From: Bacteroidota bacterium
Lineage (GTDB): Bacteria > Bacteroidota > Bacteroidia > Bacteroidales > UBA10428
Reading direction: 5' to 3'
Assembly (NCBI GenBank): GCA_029268165.1
Contig: JAJUGM010000029.1
Span: 1-14,813 of the forward strand
DNA: 14,813 nt
Part shown: one piece after another, positions 1-6,372 of the stretch
How the letters are laid out: each line of letters begins with the position of its first letter
Position numbering within the stretch: the first letter of the stretch is position 1
Notes under the pieces: generated by a model
Seen by the model: only the letters and a program-made list of their open reading frames with translations
Databases searched by the model: none
What the model was told of the DNA's origin: nothing
Translations under genes and position numbers: made by a program

Positions 1-1725
1 CAGCATTCCGGGAATAATATCGATATCAAGTGAAATATTGCTGAGTATGGCACTGCTCACTGTATTGTCTTTCACATCGGCCAGTGAAACCGGATTGGCA
101 ATAACCTGAAACTGTGAATAGGAACCATCGCTAAGACGCACCGGTAAATTGGGGTCGTATGCCATTGCAGCCTGCAGCATGCCGTAACCTTCAGAACCTG
201 ACCCACCGGCCTGCTGGCCTGCGCCTGAATTGGTGTAATAATTTCGACTGGCATTCACGTTGGTTGATAGCGTGAGAAATCTATTGAGTTTGAAAGCAAC
301 ATTAAGCCTGCCTGTATATCTTGTTAAGTCGGAATGTAGCAGAATGCCTTTCTGATAAAAGTAGTTACCTGAAAAAAAGTAGGTTACCTTTTCAGTGCCA
401 CCGCTTAAAGAAAGTGAGTGATTATCAATGCTCCCCGTACGAAGGACTTCGTCGAGCCATTTTGTTCCTTCTCCCGTGGCTGCAATAATGCTGTCGGAAT
501 AGGGCACTCTGAAACCCGATAATACAGCGGGAATTGTTCCAAAAGGCACCATTCTCAGGTCGTACAAATATTTATCTTTTGCCATCTGATTGTAATAAGT
601 CATATAATCTTTGGCATTCAATGGCTCCAGATAATTCATATCTTTAACCCAGGAGTGATTACCTGAATAATTTACTGTCATTTTCCCTTCTTTGCCTTTT
701 TTTGTTGTAATAAGAATAACGCCATCGGCAGCAGCCACACCGTATATTGAGGCTGAAGCATCTTTGAGTACTTCAACTGATTCAATGTCGGCAGGATTCA
801 GGTTAGATAATCCGCCGCGATTAACCCCCTGTAATTCAATTTTCCCGTTGTCAGGCTCCAAAGCGGTACCCGGGTAAACAACTCCATCAACTACTATCAA
901 CGGATTACCTCTTCCTCTGATTGACAGATTGATAAGCCCGCCCGGTTCGTTGCTCTGCTGCACAACATTGAGGCCTGCAGCCCTGCCGAAAAGCAGTTGT
1001 GAAATGGTGTTACTGGCAGCCGAAGGGACTTCGTCGGGTTTCACTTTTACAATAGAAGTCGTAAGATTTTGTCTGGCAACCGTTCCATATCCAACAACAA
1101 CAACCTCCTGAAGCGTTTCAATATTTTCCGTGAGGATAATATCAATACTTGTCCGGTTATTCACAGAAATTTCTTCAGTTTTGAATCCTACGGATGAGAT
1201 TACCAGCACAGCGTTAGGGCCTGAAACAGTAATGGAATAACTTCCGTCTGCTGTGGTTACTGTGCCGTTAAGGGTACCCTTTTCAACAATATTCACCCCG
1301 GGCAATGGTTCATTATCAGTACTGCTTGTAATGCGCCCTTTAACCGTAATGCCCTGCTTTGTCTTTACATCAGGAGTAATTACAATCAGATTATTCTCCA
1401 TCAGGGTGTATTTCATATTTGCATCCTGAAGAATCTGATTCAGCACATCAGTAATGTCGCTCTTTTCTACTTTGAGAGTAACCAATTTGTCCTGTATCGC
1501 CTCATTGATATAAAGAAAGCGCACATCGCTCTGCTTTTCAATTTCCTGAAAAACCTGCGACAAAGGTGCATTCTTCAGATTCAGAGTGATTTCAGCCGTT
1601 TGTGATAAACCACTTGCAAAAATCTGTAATGCCCCTGCAATCATGAGGAAGAAGCTTAGTTTCATTTTTAGTAAGTTTTTTCGGTTGCATAAAAAAGATA
1701 TGCAAACAATTAGCGGTTTATTCAT
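1..1725 (-). CDS. SusC/RagA-family TonB-linked outer membrane receptor with STN domain (N-terminal part, cut by window edge)
   Basis: The reading frame is open from 1725 to base 1 (575 codons) and the C-terminal barrel lies outside the window. In order it shows a basic start and hydrophobic signal segment (about residues 20-40, ending near ASGLSQ), an STN domain (about 43-117, with NAPLSQVFQEIEKQSDVRFLY), a carboxypeptidase-regulatory-like repeat (about 128-205, with GVNIVEKGTLNGTVTTADGS), the SusC hallmark EVVVVGYGT and a TonB plug (IRGRGNPLIVVDGVVYPG; ESVEVLKDASASIYG). Such proteins import glycans, siderophores or other large ligands across the outer membrane with TonB energy; the STN domain signals to a FecR partner. 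An ATG at 1665 also fits, but 1725 is in frame and gives the basic RKNLLKMKLSFF start often seen in this class. The sigma and FecR genes upstream on the same strand suggest it controls its own expression. The substrate is unknown; a SusD partner would be expected beyond base 1. Confidence 0.93.
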   Translation of the reverse strand, partial: MNKPLIVCISFLCNRKNLLKMKLSFFLMIAGALQIFASGLSQTAEITLNLKNAPLSQVFQEIEKQSDVRFLYINEAIQDKLVTLKVEKSDITDVLNQILQDANMKYTLMENNLIVITPDVKTKQGITVKGRITSSTDNEPLPGVNIVEKGTLNGTVTTADGSYSITVSGPNAVLVISSVGFKTEEISVNNRTSIDIILTENIETLQEVVVVGYGTVARQNLTTSIVKVKPDEVPSAASNTISQLLFGRAAGLNVVQQSNEPGGLINLSIRGRGNPLIVVDGVVYPGTALEPDNGKIELQGVNRGGLSNLNPADIESVEVLKDASASIYGVAAADGVILITTKKGKEGKMTVNYSGNHSWVKDMNYLEPLNAKDYMTYYNQMAKDKYLYDLRMVPFGTIPAVLSGFRVPYSDSIIAATGEGTKWLDEVLRTGSIDNHSLSLSGGTEKVTYFFSGNYFYQKGILLHSDLTRYTGRLNVAFKLNRFLTLSTNVNASRNYYTNSGAGQQAGGSGSEGYGMLQAAMAYDPNLPVRLSDGSYSQFQVIANPVSLADVKDNTVSSAILSNISLDIDIIPGML

Positions 1726-1774
1726 ACATTTGTAGTGTTAAGAGTTAATATTAATTATTAATTCTAATGGTTAG

Positions 1775-1807
1775 GCCGGCGAATGATAGCGCATTTGCCG
1801 GCTTTTT
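1775..1807 (+). terminator. Strong hairpin between fecR and the susC-like gene; T-tract on the plus strand
   Basis: GCCGGCGAATG (1775-1785) pairs with CATTTGCCGGC (1792-1802), an 11-bp stem with one G-U pair and a 6-nt loop, followed by TTTTT at 1803-1807. In form it is an intrinsic terminator for plus-strand transcription, yet no plus-strand gene ends here. Read on the minus strand, the direction of its neighbours, it lacks a U-tract, so there it may only stabilise or process the mRNA between fecR and the receptor gene. Confidence 0.55.
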
Positions 1808-1865
1808 AGCTTATCCGGTTTTTATTTTGTATTTCATAATTATATTGGTTTAGTAATACATGGGG

Positions 1866-2948
1866 TCATTTTTTGAATGATACTTCAATTTTGTTTTTAT
1901 TAATGGTATAACTAAAGTTTGGAGTTGCTACCTTCAACGCACGTAATGCCTGCTCAACGGTTTCTTTTTCAAATACACCCGTATAGCTCAGGTTATTTAT
2001 AGCTGTGTCAAGAAGGGTGATTTCAACATCATACCAGCGTTCCATTTTAACAAGTAATGATTCAAAGGGTTCGCTGACAAAAACAAGCTTATTATCTTTC
2101 CATGCAACAATCGGTTCTGTATCTACTTCTTTGGTAATTTCAACAGGGCCTATTTTCTCGACGGAGCTCCTGGTTACCTTTGCGCCGTTTAAAGCCAGAT
2201 CACCTGTTTCCTTAATAAATGTTGCTTTCTGATGAGGCTTTAAAATAACAGCGGGTTTTTTACTCCTTTCCTGTGAAATCGGATGAATCTCTAATAATCC
2301 TGTTAACAAAGTTGCTTCAATGGTCTTATCATCAGTGTATGACCTGATATTAAATTTGGTGCCCAGTACTTTAAACTGAACCTCAGTAGTGTTTACAAAA
2401 AAGGGATGTTGTCTGTCAGCCTTTACATCAAAATAAGCCTCGCCCTGCAATTCAACAATCCGGCGCTGTTTAAAATTTGAGGAATATCGTAAAACCGAAC
2501 CGCTGTTTAACCAGCCCTTCGTTCCGTCGGGTAAAAGAAAACTTACTCTTGACCCAAGTGTCGAATGAATTTCAGAAAAGGTATTATCTGTAACTTTATC
2601 GTTTTGGGTATTTTTAAAATAAAACAATGTAATTCCTGCAAGGATTAAAGGCAATAAAATAACTGCTGCAGCTCTGTAATAGAACCGAATAATTTTTCTT
2701 AATGGTTGTTTGTCTTTAACACTTTTTTCTATGTTAATATTATAATGTATTTTATGAAGAATATGTTCAAGGTTCTTATCTGTTGTTTCAGTATTTTCGG
2801 CAAACTTATGCCAATGATTAGCCAAAAAGGCTTTCAATGCCGCCTGTTTGTTTTCATCAGCAAAAACCTGCATCACATATTTCTCATCATCAGCACTAAA
2901 TGATCCGTTAAAATAATGCTCCAGAATCTCCTGATTGATTTTATCCAT
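1866..2948 (-). CDS. FecR-family anti-sigma factor
   Basis: This 360-residue inner-membrane protein should hold the neighbouring ECF sigma factor inactive until the STN domain of the outer membrane receptor signals. Residues 1-90 form a charged cytoplasmic segment. One membrane helix follows at about 93-111 (AAAVILLPLILAGITLFYF). The periplasmic FecR domain starts near 125, with the family landmarks LPDGTKGWLNSGS (139-151), ELQGEAYFDV (166-175), HPFFV (181-185) and VLGTKFNI (194-201). The last 70 residues (from KLVFVSEPFESLLVKMERWY) match the DUF4974-type C-terminal region usual in Bacteroidota FecR proteins. Length is typical. It lies 129 bp downstream of the sigma gene and about 140 bp upstream of the receptor gene on the same strand, the standard sigma-FecR-SusC order. 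Confidence 0.93.
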   Translation of the reverse strand: MDKINQEILEHYFNGSFSADDEKYVMQVFADENKQAALKAFLANHWHKFAENTETTDKNLEHILHKIHYNINIEKSVKDKQPLRKIIRFYYRAAAVILLPLILAGITLFYFKNTQNDKVTDNTFSEIHSTLGSRVSFLLPDGTKGWLNSGSVLRYSSNFKQRRIVELQGEAYFDVKADRQHPFFVNTTEVQFKVLGTKFNIRSYTDDKTIEATLLTGLLEIHPISQERSKKPAVILKPHQKATFIKETGDLALNGAKVTRSSVEKIGPVEITKEVDTEPIVAWKDNKLVFVSEPFESLLVKMERWYDVEITLLDTAINNLSYTGVFEKETVEQALRALKVATPNFSYTINKNKIEVSFKK

Positions 2949-3077
2949 GCCATTGTGTTTTACATATTTATTATATTATATCCGGTTATTAATATTTACA
3001 CCTATTTGACCATAAAATAATTTATTTTTATCTGAATGGTAACCAACAGGCTTAGCTGATCCTGTTATTACAAATTA

Positions 3078-3662
3078 CTATGAAACAAAGAGAGAGAAAA
3101 ATAAAGCCAACGCAAGTTGATTTCTGGTAAGATTATTACGGAGAAATTTTAATGCCTCAGTGAGCTGGTTTTCGACTGTTTTCCTACTTATATTTAATTC
3201 CTGAGCAATTTCACAAACAGACAGACCTTCAAAGCGGCTTTTTATAAAAATTTCCTTCCTTCGTGCAGGCATAGCTGAAACAATATCCTCAATATGCTTT
3301 TTCAGTGAATTATAGTCAATATTTTCCGATGTTTCCAGATGAAAATCATTCAATACGGATGACTCAATATATTTGGATTGCTGAATGCGACTGCGGAAAT
3401 ATTTACGGATAATATTAAAGGCAATTGTAAACAGATAGGACCGGAAAGAAAGTTCTTCCTTTAATTCCGACCGTCGTTCCCAAACTTTTGTAAATACTTC
3501 CTGCACCAGTTCTTCACATTCAGGATCTGATTTAAGATATCCCATGGAAAATGAGTAAAGGCGTTTGCCATAAAAATCAAACAGTTCGTTGAAAGCAAGA
3601 ATATCGCCTTTTTTGAGCTTTTTTACAAGTTGCTCTTCAATATTTCGGGGTATAAGCTTCAA
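3078..3662 (-). CDS. ECF RNA polymerase sigma factor (Bacteroidetes sigma-70 expansion type)
   Basis: This 194-residue ECF sigma factor has only regions 2 and 4. Region 2 spans about 24-92, including YGKRLYSFSMGYLKSDPECEE and the conserved EELVQEVFTKVWERR (50-64). Region 4 spans about 128-178, including MPARRKEIF and the helix-turn-helix GLSVCEIAQELNISRKTVENQL. It should direct RNA polymerase to the promoter of the downstream receptor gene once released by FecR. The C-terminus ends in a hydrophobic tail (LALALFFSLFV), which I recall in other Bacteroidota ECF factors; what it does is not evident. It is the first gene of the minus-strand sigma-FecR-receptor cassette. Start ATG at 3662 gives the normal family length. 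Confidence 0.93.
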   Translation of the reverse strand: MKLIPRNIEEQLVKKLKKGDILAFNELFDFYGKRLYSFSMGYLKSDPECEELVQEVFTKVWERRSELKEELSFRSYLFTIAFNIIRKYFRSRIQQSKYIESSVLNDFHLETSENIDYNSLKKHIEDIVSAMPARRKEIFIKSRFEGLSVCEIAQELNISRKTVENQLTEALKFLRNNLTRNQLALALFFSLFVS

Positions 3663-3820
3663 TAATATATTGTTTGTTTTGATAGTAAATTTAGTAAAAT
3701 TATTTTAAGCTCATGGGTGAAATGCTGTAATTACCTATATCCCAGGTTTTTAATTTTAGACGCAGCTAAGTCATTAGTCGGCTTTGTATTCTAAGACAAA
3801 ACCAAACATTTTAACAAAAA

Positions 3821-4006
3821 TTATGCAGCAAATTGATGTAAATTAACATACGGATTTCCTCTTTTTACAACGGAGAAAGCCCTGAAAACGATTTTATTCC
3901 TTACAATATTTAATGTACTCATTTTGTTGTATCCCTTTTCAATTCGGTTATTGTAGTATGTTTTAAATTCATAATAATTTTGAATAGCAGACATTGCTCC
4001 TAATAA
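3821..4006 (-). pseudogene. C-terminal remnant of an IS110-family transposase
   Basis: On the minus strand a frame opens after a TAG at 4007-4009 and runs to TAA at 3821-3823. It includes a possible ATG at 3994 and would encode 57 residues from there. Segments such as YYNNRIEKGYNKMSTLNIVRNK and VVKRGNPYVNLHQFAA (split here) match, from memory, the extreme C-terminus of IS110-family transposases (pattern YYxRKxxEGKNKMxxLNxVRNK, then a basic stretch and PYV). The catalytic DEDD N-terminal part and the rest of the C-terminal domain are absent, so only the tail of an old insertion remains. IS110 elements lack terminal inverted repeats, so the boundaries cannot be set from sequence alone. The remnant is the only recognisable content of the 440-bp gap between the sigma factor gene and the MFS gene. 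Confidence 0.7.
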
Positions 4007-4102
4007 CTATTCTACTCTAAAAATGTATTAAAATTTTTGCTCGTCTGGATGAATTTGTTTATTCATAATACCTGGGTTTAATATAAACGGCGTTTACTAT
4101 TT

Positions 4103-5416
4103 TTGAAGATTATTATTTTTTTTGTGTATTTCTATGAATATTTAAAAAGAATCAGCTGGGCAAAAGGTATTTTCTCATCGCTCAGGTCGCGTAATTACAG
4201 ATATTACTTTTTCGGACAGGGTATTTCGCTGATAGGCACCTGGATGCAAAATATTGCTTTAAGCTGGCTTGTTTACCGCTTAACAGGTTCGGTATTTCTG
4301 CTCGGATTAATAGGTTTCACCAGTCAGATTCCTACTTTCATTATTTCGCCATTTGCCGGCGTATTACTTGACAGATATGACCGGCTTAAGATACTCAGGC
4401 TTGCCCAGATATTGTTTATGATTCAGGCGCTGCTAATGGCTGCAATGGTATTGCTTAAAATAATACAGGTATGGCACATTATTATGTTAAGCCTGATATT
4501 TGGTTTAATCAGCGCATTTGATGCACCTGCACGCCAGTCGCTTGTAATTCATCTGATTGACAAGCCTTCAAGAATATCGAATGCCATTGCACTAAACTCT
4601 GCTGTTTTCAATGGAGCACGCCTTGTGGGTCCTGCAATTGCCGGAATTATTATTGGCTTTGTGGGGGAAGGTATTTGTTTTTTATTGAATGCACTGAGTT
4701 TTGTTGCAGTGATTTATGCATTATATCGGATTAAAATTCACAATGTTTCCGTCAAAATAACAGAAAATTTTACACAAAGCTTTACAGAAGGATTTCAGTA
4801 CACATTTCAGACAAAACCTATACGGGTATTACTATTGCTTTTATCAATCTTCAGCCTGTTTGGATTACCCTATATTATACTGCTTCCGGCTTATGCCAAG
4901 AAAATTCTTCACGGAAATGCTGATACGCTCGGGTTTCTTATGTCTGCCGCAGGAGCCGGAGCTTTTCTTGCAGCATTATATATGGCAGCCAGAAAAACCG
5001 TGATTGGCCTAATGAAGCTTTTAATGCTGTGCCTGATCATCTTTGGAACAAGTATGTTATTTATTGCATTTTCAACTCATATTTTACCTGTGTTGTTTTT
5101 TTTGTTTTTTGCCGGATTTGCAATGATTGTATCCATTTCTTCGGTTAATACCATGATACAAACCATATCAGATGAAGACAAACGCGGAAGGGTCATGAGC
5201 TTTTATGCTATGGCATTGTTGGGAATAACGCCTATTGGTTACCTACTTGCAGGCTCAGTTGCAAGTACTATAGGTATACCTTACACCCTCTTTTCAGGCG
5301 GAATAATTACTATTATTTCAGGTATATGGTTTGCCTGGTACCGGAAATACTTCAGGCAATATGTACGCCCTATCTACCGGAGCAAAGGTATTTTGCCTTC
5401 TTTACCTTCTGAATAA
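4103..5416 (+). CDS. MFS transporter, DHA3/EntS-like exporter
   Basis: This is a polytopic inner-membrane protein of about 437 residues with about 12 hydrophobic helices. The N-terminal pattern RNYRYYFFGQGISLIGTWMQ (31-50), followed by SWLVYRLTGS, is typical of the MFS_3/DHA3 group related to enterobactin exporter EntS and macrolide exporters. The loop 2-3 motif A reads GVLLDRYDRLKILR (86-99). A C-terminal repeat of that motif includes DKRGRVMSFYAMALLG. Members usually expel small molecules by proton antiport; the substrate here cannot be told. The start is uncertain: the frame has no upstream ATG, so TTG at 4103 (or GTG at 4124) must be used, and the conserved part begins only near residue 20. 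The next gene is convergent, so it is probably transcribed alone. Confidence 0.85.
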   Translation: MKIIIFFVYFYEYLKRISWAKGIFSSLRSRNYRYYFFGQGISLIGTWMQNIALSWLVYRLTGSVFLLGLIGFTSQIPTFIISPFAGVLLDRYDRLKILRLAQILFMIQALLMAAMVLLKIIQVWHIIMLSLIFGLISAFDAPARQSLVIHLIDKPSRISNAIALNSAVFNGARLVGPAIAGIIIGFVGEGICFLLNALSFVAVIYALYRIKIHNVSVKITENFTQSFTEGFQYTFQTKPIRVLLLLLSIFSLFGLPYIILLPAYAKKILHGNADTLGFLMSAAGAGAFLAALYMAARKTVIGLMKLLMLCLIIFGTSMLFIAFSTHILPVLFFLFFAGFAMIVSISSVNTMIQTISDEDKRGRVMSFYAMALLGITPIGYLLAGSVASTIGIPYTLFSGGIITIISGIWFAWYRKYFRQYVRPIYRSKGILPSLPSE

Positions 5417-5448
5417 ACCTGATATGCAGTTAGATAATAAAAATGCTT

Positions 5449-5919
5449 TTAATAGCTGATTTCCTGTAACTGGCCATCTTCGGTATAATAAATCCATTTT
5501 CCGGTTTTTTTGTTCTGCGAATATTGTCCTTTCTCCTTCAGCTGGCCACTTTGATACCATGCCTGATAAATACCTGTAAGTGAATCATTAACAAAATAAA
5601 CTTCTTTAAGTTTGTTGCCATTTACATCCCAGTATTCCCATTTGCCAGTGCAATATCCGTTTTCATAATTTCCTTTCCACCGAAGATTCCCATTATGATA
5701 AAATGCTTTGGCCTCTCCATTCAGTATGCCATTTTTAAAACGAAACATTTCTTTTACTTGCTTAGTATTAAAGTAAACAACTTTACATGTTCCGGAAAAC
5801 GGATTTACCTGGTTGTCCCTGTAAAAAATGTCATGTTCGATTTCCTGCTCGGTAATTACCACTTCCTGGCTGCAGGAAAACAGTATTAAAATAAATATGA
5901 ATAAGTATTTTTGCATCAC
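5449..5919 (-). CDS. MORN-repeat (YwqK-like) lipoprotein
   Basis: A 156-residue secreted lipoprotein. The N-terminus (MMQKYLFIFILILFSC) is a short basic-hydrophobic signal peptide with lipobox LFSC, so Cys16 should be lipidated after cleavage by signal peptidase II. The rest is about four degenerate repeats of roughly 23 residues rich in aromatic residues and Gly: GILNGEAKAFYHNGNL, GYCTGKWEYWDVNGNK, DSLTGIYQAWYQSGQ and KTGKWIYYTEDGQ. These match the MORN_2 repeats of proteins often auto-annotated as YwqK-family antitoxins. No toxin gene lies beside it, so that label should not be taken as function; a surface or periplasmic binding role is more likely. It is convergent with the MFS gene, with 32 bp between stop codons. 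Start could be either of the first two Met codons. Confidence 0.82.
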   Translation of the reverse strand: MMQKYLFIFILILFSCSQEVVITEQEIEHDIFYRDNQVNPFSGTCKVVYFNTKQVKEMFRFKNGILNGEAKAFYHNGNLRWKGNYENGYCTGKWEYWDVNGNKLKEVYFVNDSLTGIYQAWYQSGQLKEKGQYSQNKKTGKWIYYTEDGQLQEISY

Positions 5920-6087
5920 TTTGCTGATTTTACAGCTCTTTTTTCATAGTAACGTAGGCATCATCCTGTAGTTATTATATATTGATGAATATTCAATAAA
6001 ATTGAACGAAAGTAAAAAAATAGCTGATAAAAATCATTGTCACTACGGCACATAGAATCATTTTTTTCAATAAAAAAATCATTCTGT

Positions 6088-6117
6088 TTTGAAATTTAAT
6101 TTTTATCAATATATTTG
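6088..6117 (+). promoter_or_regulatory. Bacteroidota-type promoter of the leu operon leader
   Basis: TATATTTG at 6110-6117 matches the Bacteroidota -7 consensus TAnnTTTG exactly, and TTTG at 6088-6091 lies 18 nt upstream, close to the usual -33 spacing. Transcription would begin about 5-7 nt after 6117, at or beside the ATG of the leader peptide (6122), so the leader may have almost no 5' UTR. The start site is inferred from the consensus. Confidence 0.6.
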
Positions 6118-6121
6118 CAAT

Positions 6122-6187
6122 ATGAATAATATCCTGAACATACTTAGCCTTATTCTTATTCTTGGCATCCTTAGGGTGGCAGGGTGA
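6122..6187 (+). CDS. Leu/Ile-rich leader peptide of the leu-cimA operon attenuator
   Basis: This 21-codon ORF begins MNNILNILSL and ends GILRVAG-stop. Leu is at codons 5, 8, 10, 12, 14 and 17 (one CTG, five CTT), Ile at 4, 7, 11, 13 and 16, and Val at 19, so 12 of 21 codons are for branched-chain amino acids. Its position directly after a promoter, its length, and the alternative hairpins that begin at its stop codon are those of a ribosome-sensing leader, as for leu/ilv operons elsewhere. Scarcity of charged tRNA-Leu or tRNA-Ile would stall the ribosome in codons 4-17, leaving the antiterminator arm free. The mixed codons fit an operon serving both leucine and citramalate-derived isoleucine synthesis. 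The peptide itself probably has no function. Confidence 0.88.
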   Translation: MNNILNILSLILILGILRVAG

Positions 6188-6236
6188 GAATGGTTATGTA
6201 TGTAAGGCAGCGATATAAAGCATTAAGCCATTCTCA
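6185..6236 (+). promoter_or_regulatory. Antiterminator hairpin of the leu attenuator
   Basis: TGAGAATGGTT (6185-6195) can pair with AGCCATTCTCA (6226-6236), 11 bp with one G-U pair. The 5' arm starts at the leader's own TGA. A ribosome stalled on Leu or Ile codons leaves it free to pair, while a ribosome reaching the stop codon covers it. The 3' arm is also the 5' arm of the terminator, so the two structures exclude each other. Confidence 0.82.
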
Positions 6237-6256
6237 CAAAAGAGGATGGCTTTTTT
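6225..6256 (+). terminator. Intrinsic terminator of the leu attenuator
   Basis: AAGCCATTCTC (6225-6235) pairs with GAGGATGGCTT (6242-6252), an 11-bp stem with one G-U pair and loop ACAAAA. Six T follow the GC part (6251-6256), the first two taking part in the stem base. It lies 116 nt before leuA. It should form when Leu and Ile are plentiful and stop transcription before the structural genes. Confidence 0.85.
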
Positions 6257-6293
6257 AGTTTAATGGTTTATATACAAAAATTATTTTTTAAAG

Positions 6294-6356
6294 ATGCGAG
6301 ATACAATAATTATCCTAAACATAATCAAAGAAGCAAAGCTTTATCATCAATCTTAA
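6294..6356 (+). CDS. Candidate second Ile-rich mini-ORF between attenuator and leuA
   Basis: A 20-codon frame begins MRDTIIILNII and ends with TAA 16 nt before the leuA ATG. Ile occupies codons 5, 6, 7, 10 and 11, and Leu 8 and 16. Its DNA around 6303-6323 resembles the start of the leader peptide around 6126-6145 (AATAAT-ATCCT-AACATA with small changes), and both encode Ile-Leu-Asn-Ile in frame. It may be a duplicated or decayed leader, or a second sensor acting on leuA translation. No terminator follows it. In A/T-rich DNA, Ile-rich frames arise by chance, so confidence is low. Confidence 0.3.
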   Translation: MRDTIIILNIIKEAKLYHQS

Positions 6357-6372
6357 TTTAAAATTTTAAAAT

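Noticed and set aside
692..1111. Plus-strand frames inside the receptor gene
   Set aside because: The minus-strand frame encodes an unmistakable TonB plug across this interval; the plus-strand translations have no family features.
3045..3066. AACAGG / CCTGTT inverted repeat between the sigma and fecR genes as a terminator
   Set aside because: The stem is 6 bp with a 10-nt loop and there is no T-tract on the minus strand; the two genes are expected to be co-transcribed.
3741..4076. CCCAGGT (3741-3747) and ACCTGGG (4070-4076) as inverted ends of the IS110 remnant
   Set aside because: Only 7 bp match, and IS110 elements do not have terminal inverted repeats of this kind, so coincidence is likely.
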